From the IMG/VR virus record IMGVR_UViG_3300047661_000048, positions 1 to 23,218 of that record: a stretch of 23,218 nucleotides of DNA. One strand, 5' to 3'. The stretch's first letter is position 1; every line of letters starts with the position of its first letter. This document shows, in pieces, positions 19,874 through 23,218 of the stretch. This DNA is from a virus. The notes under the pieces were generated by a model. That model was not told where the DNA came from and ran no database searches. It saw nothing but the letters and a program-made list of their open reading frames with translations. Made by a program: the position numbers and the translations under genes.

Positions 19874-21912
19874 GCGCCTTCCCACAACTAGCGATGACGC
19901 CCCAGCTCGGCCCCTGGGTGAGCAAAGACGAGGCGCTGCGCCTCTGTGGATGCAGCGAAAACTGGCTGCGTCGGATGACCGTCTACGGCAAAGTGATCAG
20001 CCGCCAGACAGATAGGCGCGCTGCCAATGGGCGGTTAATCCGTGAATACCTAAGCGCTTCGTTTCCAGCGCCCGCGCCCCAGACACAGCTTTCGATTGTT
20101 CCTGCTCCAAACTCCAGCTTTGGCCCGCTCTTTGCCAATGTGCCCGCTGATCGATTGCAGAGGGTGATTCTGCCCAGTCCCGAGGCCCAAAGGCAAGCCG
20201 AGTATCGCTTCTCGGTGATCCAACCGCTCCTCGACTACGCGCAGAACGCGGAGCGTCTTGCGCGTCTGCAACTGCCCGACCGTCGGCCTGTCACCTCGCT
20301 CAGTCGGTTGATTGAGCATATCGCAGCCAGCAACCCGCAGCCTGTCAGCGTTCGTACATTGAAAAGCTGGCTCGCGCGTTATCGGAAAGGGGGCTTTGCC
20401 GCCCTGGCTGACTTCGTGCGCTCAGATAAGAATGTCGCGCGCTGGGCCACTCAGAGCCCCCAGCACGCCGAGTTAGCTGATCTGGCAGCTTACGCCTACC
20501 TCAAAGAGCAGCTCAACAAGAAAATGTCTTGGGAAATTGTTGTGTGCCGAGCCCAGCAGCTTGAGATCGAGCCGCCCAGCTACGAATCCCTGCGCACCTA
20601 CTTGGAGAAGTTGCCCCCTGCCGTCAAGACGCTGGCTCTCAAAGGCCGCGACAAATACGACGATCTTTTCGCGCCTTACCTCCGGCGCGGTTACACGGAT
20701 ATTGAAGCGGGAGAAATTTTAGTCAGCGACCACGCGTGGGTCGATATTCTCGTTCAGAATGACCTCTTCGACGCTAAAGACCGCGAGCATATGAGGCTGC
20801 GCTTCACTGGCCTTCAGGACATGCGTAGCCGGAAAATTCTGGCTTACAGTTTCTCGCAGGATGGCTCTTCGCGATCTATCAATACCTGCCTGCGCCACAT
20901 GCTCGAAACCTATGGCACCTTCCGCGAATTTTACTGCGACAACGGCAAGGACTACCTCAAGGTCGGCAAAGGCGCACGCGGACCTGAAGCGGAATATCTA
21001 CCGCCGGAAGCGCAGGGCGTTTTGGCGCGGCTGGGTTGCAGGGTCACTTACTGCCAGCCCTATCACGGACAGAGCAAATTGATTGAGAGCTTCAATCACA
21101 TTCTGCACCAGCGCTTCGACCGCCGCTGGGCGACCTATTGCGGGCCGACCTTCGAGCAGCGCCCCGACCGCTGCACCGCTGCGCTGGAGCGGCACAAGAA
21201 ACTGCTAGCCCAGGGCCGCGCCGACGAATCCGAACTGCCCCTGGCCAGTGAATTCATCCGCGCCGCCATTTTGTGGATAGAAAGCGAATACAACAACCGG
21301 CCCAAGAACGTTCCAGGCATGGATGGCCTCTCGCCCAACGAGGCTTTCGAAAAGTTTCGCTGGCACGGCTCGAAGCCTGCTCCTGAGCCGCACATCCTGG
21401 CCTCGCTGCTGGCTGAGCGCGCTCTGCGTATTGTTCACGAGTGCGCCGTGAAAATGGCTAACCGCCGTTTTGTCGGCGTTGATGAGCCCAGCCAGCGGGC
21501 GCTGCATGATCGCACCGGGCAACAGATCATCGTGGCCTATGATCCGCTCGACCTCAATGCACTGGCAGCTATTGATGAAGACGGCTGCGTCTTTGCCTAC
21601 CTGGAACCGGAAACCTTTCTGCGCCAATCCCGAGACGACGAGACGCAAGAGGCCATCGCCGCCAGTATGCGCGAGCGCCAGCACCGTTACCACGAGACGC
21701 GCGATCAGCTCAACGATCTGGGCCGCCGCGTACTCGGCACCGGCTACATGCCGCAGCACAATCAGATGCTTCAGCTCGGCCGTCTGCCTATCGATATTGA
21801 GCAGCTTGTCGTCCATCGCCCGCAATCCACCAAACTGCAACCCACCACCATCACAGCGCCGGCCACACCGGCGGAAGCCGCTCGACTCTTCAGGGAGGGA
21901 CTCAAAAAGTGA
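19870..21912 (+). CDS. Mu-type DDE transposase (MuA-like)
   Basis: A 680-aa protein with the MuA layout. Residues 15-60 are a HTH-like N-terminal domain (VSKDEALRLCGCSENWLRRM); residues 105-260 are helical DNA-binding domains with a second HTH (VSVRTLKSWLARYRKGGFAA). The catalytic core of RNase H fold spans about 280-420: D287 in LVSDHAWVDIL, D357 in FYCDNGKDY and E406 in GQSKLIESFNHIL. A Mu C-terminal beta-barrel (540-600, including QRALHDRTGQQIIVAYDPLD) and a final region that would contact the ATPase partner follow. It cuts phage ends and joins them to target DNA, for integration and replicative transposition. ATG overlaps the previous gene; the end overlaps the ATPase gene. Confidence 0.95.
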   Translation: MSAFPQLAMTPQLGPWVSKDEALRLCGCSENWLRRMTVYGKVISRQTDRRAANGRLIREYLSASFPAPAPQTQLSIVPAPNSSFGPLFANVPADRLQRVILPSPEAQRQAEYRFSVIQPLLDYAQNAERLARLQLPDRRPVTSLSRLIEHIAASNPQPVSVRTLKSWLARYRKGGFAALADFVRSDKNVARWATQSPQHAELADLAAYAYLKEQLNKKMSWEIVVCRAQQLEIEPPSYESLRTYLEKLPPAVKTLALKGRDKYDDLFAPYLRRGYTDIEAGEILVSDHAWVDILVQNDLFDAKDREHMRLRFTGLQDMRSRKILAYSFSQDGSSRSINTCLRHMLETYGTFREFYCDNGKDYLKVGKGARGPEAEYLPPEAQGVLARLGCRVTYCQPYHGQSKLIESFNHILHQRFDRRWATYCGPTFEQRPDRCTAALERHKKLLAQGRADESELPLASEFIRAAILWIESEYNNRPKNVPGMDGLSPNEAFEKFRWHGSKPAPEPHILASLLAERALRIVHECAVKMANRRFVGVDEPSQRALHDRTGQQIIVAYDPLDLNALAAIDEDGCVFAYLEPETFLRQSRDDETQEAIAASMRERQHRYHETRDQLNDLGRRVLGTGYMPQHNQMLQLGRLPIDIEQLVVHRPQSTKLQPTTITAPATPAEAARLFREGLKK

Positions 21913-22856
21913 CCCAACTCGCCAACACCACCGCCGATCTTCGCCCGCTCGTAACCGATTACCTGCGCCGCTCTGGCATGTCATCGGAAGATTTTGCGCT
22001 CCGCATCGGCTACAACTACAGCACCGTGGCGCAATACCTTTGCGGTCGTTACAGCCGCATCGCCAAAGCCGACCAGATCAATGCCGCGATTCTTGCCTTC
22101 ATCACAGGCAACCCAATCACCTCAGATCAACTCACGACCAAGATCTACGAAACCAGCGCCGTCCGGACAATGCGCAGCCTCTTCCACAAAGCGCTGGAGC
22201 GACCCCAGGTCTACATGGTCTATGCGCCTCCGGGCTCGGGCAAAACCGACGTGGCGCGCCACCTGATCGCCGAGCACAACGCCCAGAGCGCCGGGCAGCC
22301 CAGCTACATCTTCCGCGTCTACTGCCGCGCCCGCATCTGCCCCCGCGATCTGCTCAAGCGCGTGGCCACGGCCTGCGGCGCACACTCCAGCACGGCTATC
22401 GACCGCGCCATCCACAATCTGCGCTGGGACTTTCGCGGCGCGCGCGTGGTGCTCTACTTCGACGAGTCGCAGCATCTGAGTATTCCCGCATTCGAAACGG
22501 TACGCGAGCTGCTCGACGAAGAGCCGCGCTTCTCGCTGATCTTTGCCGGATCGCACGAACTGGAAAAGACCTTCAACGACTTCAGCGGCACCCTCGAACA
22601 ACTCCAGCGCCGCATCACCGACAAGGTTCATCTGCCCGCGCTTACCGCCGACGAAGCCGCTGGCATTCTGCGCACCGAGCTGGCCGAGTTCTCGCTCGAT
22701 GCCGCAACCATCCGCCAGCAGATTGAATTGGCCACCATCACCGTGCGCGTGGACAAGCGCAATCAGCGTTACATCTCCATCGGCCGCCTCATGGCCGCGA
22801 TCCGCGAGATCCGCGACGGCTTGGCCGCCACTGCCGAACCCGCTTTGCAGAACTAG
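21909..22856 (+). CDS. Transposition ATPase (MuB-like, AAA+)
   Basis: A 315-aa ATPase. The N-terminus has a HTH region (MSSEDFALRIGYNYSTVAQY, about 24-45). The Walker A is YAPPGSGKT (105-113) and Walker B VVLYFDESQ (180-188, D185 and E186), followed by a likely sensor 1 FSLIFAGSHEL and an arginine-containing C-terminal lid domain (LQRRITDKVHLPALTADEA). MuB-type proteins polymerise on DNA, choose the target site and activate the transposase; they also give target immunity. GTG start at 21909 overlaps the transposase stop (GTGA). The length is normal for MuB (312 aa in Mu). The assignment by motifs and position is firm. Confidence 0.93.
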   Translation: MTQLANTTADLRPLVTDYLRRSGMSSEDFALRIGYNYSTVAQYLCGRYSRIAKADQINAAILAFITGNPITSDQLTTKIYETSAVRTMRSLFHKALERPQVYMVYAPPGSGKTDVARHLIAEHNAQSAGQPSYIFRVYCRARICPRDLLKRVATACGAHSSTAIDRAIHNLRWDFRGARVVLYFDESQHLSIPAFETVRELLDEEPRFSLIFAGSHELEKTFNDFSGTLEQLQRRITDKVHLPALTADEAAGILRTELAEFSLDAATIRQQIELATITVRVDKRNQRYISIGRLMAAIREIRDGLAATAEPALQN

Positions 22857-22865
22857 GAGGCAACC

Positions 22866-23156
22866 GTGAATCAGATTCCGCTTGAAGAGGAATGTGCCAG
22901 CCTGCGCCAGATGCTGAATCTGGATTTCAGTCAACCACTGGAAGTGCATGAGAGCCGCTGGCAACGGCTGGTGCACTGGACGCCCACCGACGCCCAGCTC
23001 CGCCGCGCTGCCGACAGGATGCGCCGTGCCGAACGCATCCTAGATAACGCGGTCAAGGTGGTTGTGGTCCTTATCGCCTGCTACTTGATCGGCGAAATCA
23101 TCTGGGCGTTCTGGCCCGGTCATATCGTTTCACGAGTAACTGGAGGTTTGCGATGA
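22866..23156 (+). CDS. Small membrane protein in the early operon
   Basis: A 96-aa protein starting with GTG at 22866; AGGAGG lies 5 bases before it. The first 65 residues are soluble and charged (LDFSQPLEVHESRWQRLVHW, LRRAADRMRRAERILDNAVK). A single membrane segment follows (VVVVLIACYLIGEIIWAFW, about 66-84), with a short tail. Basic residues before the membrane segment suggest the N-terminal part is cytoplasmic. It follows the ATPase gene by 9 bases and overlaps the next gene by 4 bases. No family recognised. Confidence 0.72.
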   Translation: MNQIPLEEECASLRQMLNLDFSQPLEVHESRWQRLVHWTPTDAQLRRAADRMRRAERILDNAVKVVVVLIACYLIGEIIWAFWPGHIVSRVTGGLR

Positions 23157-23218
23157 CTGAAAAAGCTGCTATCACCTGCGATGTCTGCGGCCGTACCAAG
23201 GGAGAAACCAACCACTGG
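23153..23218 (+). CDS. Zinc-finger-like early protein (cut by window edge)
   Basis: The first 22 codons only: MTEKAAITCDVCGRTKGETN then HW. It has a CxxC pair (CDVC) near the start that would form half of a zinc site; the rest lies beyond the window. GGAGG is 6 bases upstream, and the ATG overlaps the previous stop (ATGA). The gene continues the early operon to the right; function cannot be judged from the visible part. Confidence 0.55.
   Translation, partial: MTEKAAITCDVCGRTKGETNHW

Noticed and set aside
21470-22726. Open frame of 418 codons in another frame of the transposase/ATPase region
   Set aside because: It is out of frame with two well-supported genes; the product is Arg/Ser/Pro-rich as typical for a shifted reading of GC-rich DNA.
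1-23218. Phage ends, CRISPR array, insertion sequence or host genes
   Set aside because: I searched by eye for terminal repeats, spaced direct repeats and non-phage gene runs and saw none; the ends must lie outside the window.

Overview
The window is the interior of a Mu-like transposable prophage or phage in a Gram-negative bacterium. No host gene is recognisable and neither phage end lies inside the window. The markers are a DDE transposase with its AAA+ partner (MuA/MuB type), a divergent repressor/early switch, and a Mu-order head module: DUF3486 small terminase, gp28-like large terminase, DUF935 portal, MuF head protein, protease/scaffold, decoration protein, capsid, gp36/DUF1320, gpG-like and gp37/DUF1834-like proteins. 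No tail sheath is present. A tail tube gene is followed by two small genes and then a tape measure gene, so the particle is probably a siphovirus (long non-contractile tail, as in Pseudomonas B3/D3112) rather than a Mu myovirus. DNA is GC-rich (high 50s percent by eye). Protein style suggests Acidobacteriota or a similar soil lineage, but that is a weak guess.

Layout, all late genes on the minus strand and so read from high to low coordinates. Lysis and envelope block (16261-13906): GH73-type glucosaminidase, lipoprotein, small protein, exported PLD-family nuclease. Then a LuxR-type HTH protein (13721-13350), a holin-like protein, a two-TM coiled-coil protein and a winged-helix-like protein. 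Then terminases, portal, MuF, protease with a nested scaffold start, decoration, capsid, head-tail completion proteins, tail tube, two pre-tape-measure proteins and the start of the tape measure, cut by the window edge.

The switch is at 18330-18394. An XRE repressor (minus) and a small Ner/Cro-like HTH gene (plus, TTG start) diverge from an AT-rich region with three copies of one 9-bp half-site, two of them forming a dyad between the -35 and -10 of the early promoter. The plus-strand early operon runs 18394 to the right edge with overlapping genes: Ner-like, conserved 168-aa protein, a protein of three tandem HTH-like repeats, transposase, ATPase, a small membrane protein, a zinc-finger protein (partial). 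Early and late modules therefore diverge, unlike Mu, where both run the same way.

The most interesting region is 16331-17844. Between the repressor gene and a strong minus-strand terminator lie three or four small, AT-richer genes in the same orientation as the repressor, so they are placed to be expressed in lysogeny. One is a diverged paralogue of the phage's own MuF head protein; another is membrane-anchored. This is a candidate lysogenic-conversion or superinfection-interference cassette. Other leads are the triple-HTH protein beside the transposase, a structured leader with a two-codon ORF before the endolysin, and two mutually exclusive hairpins before the decoration protein gene.
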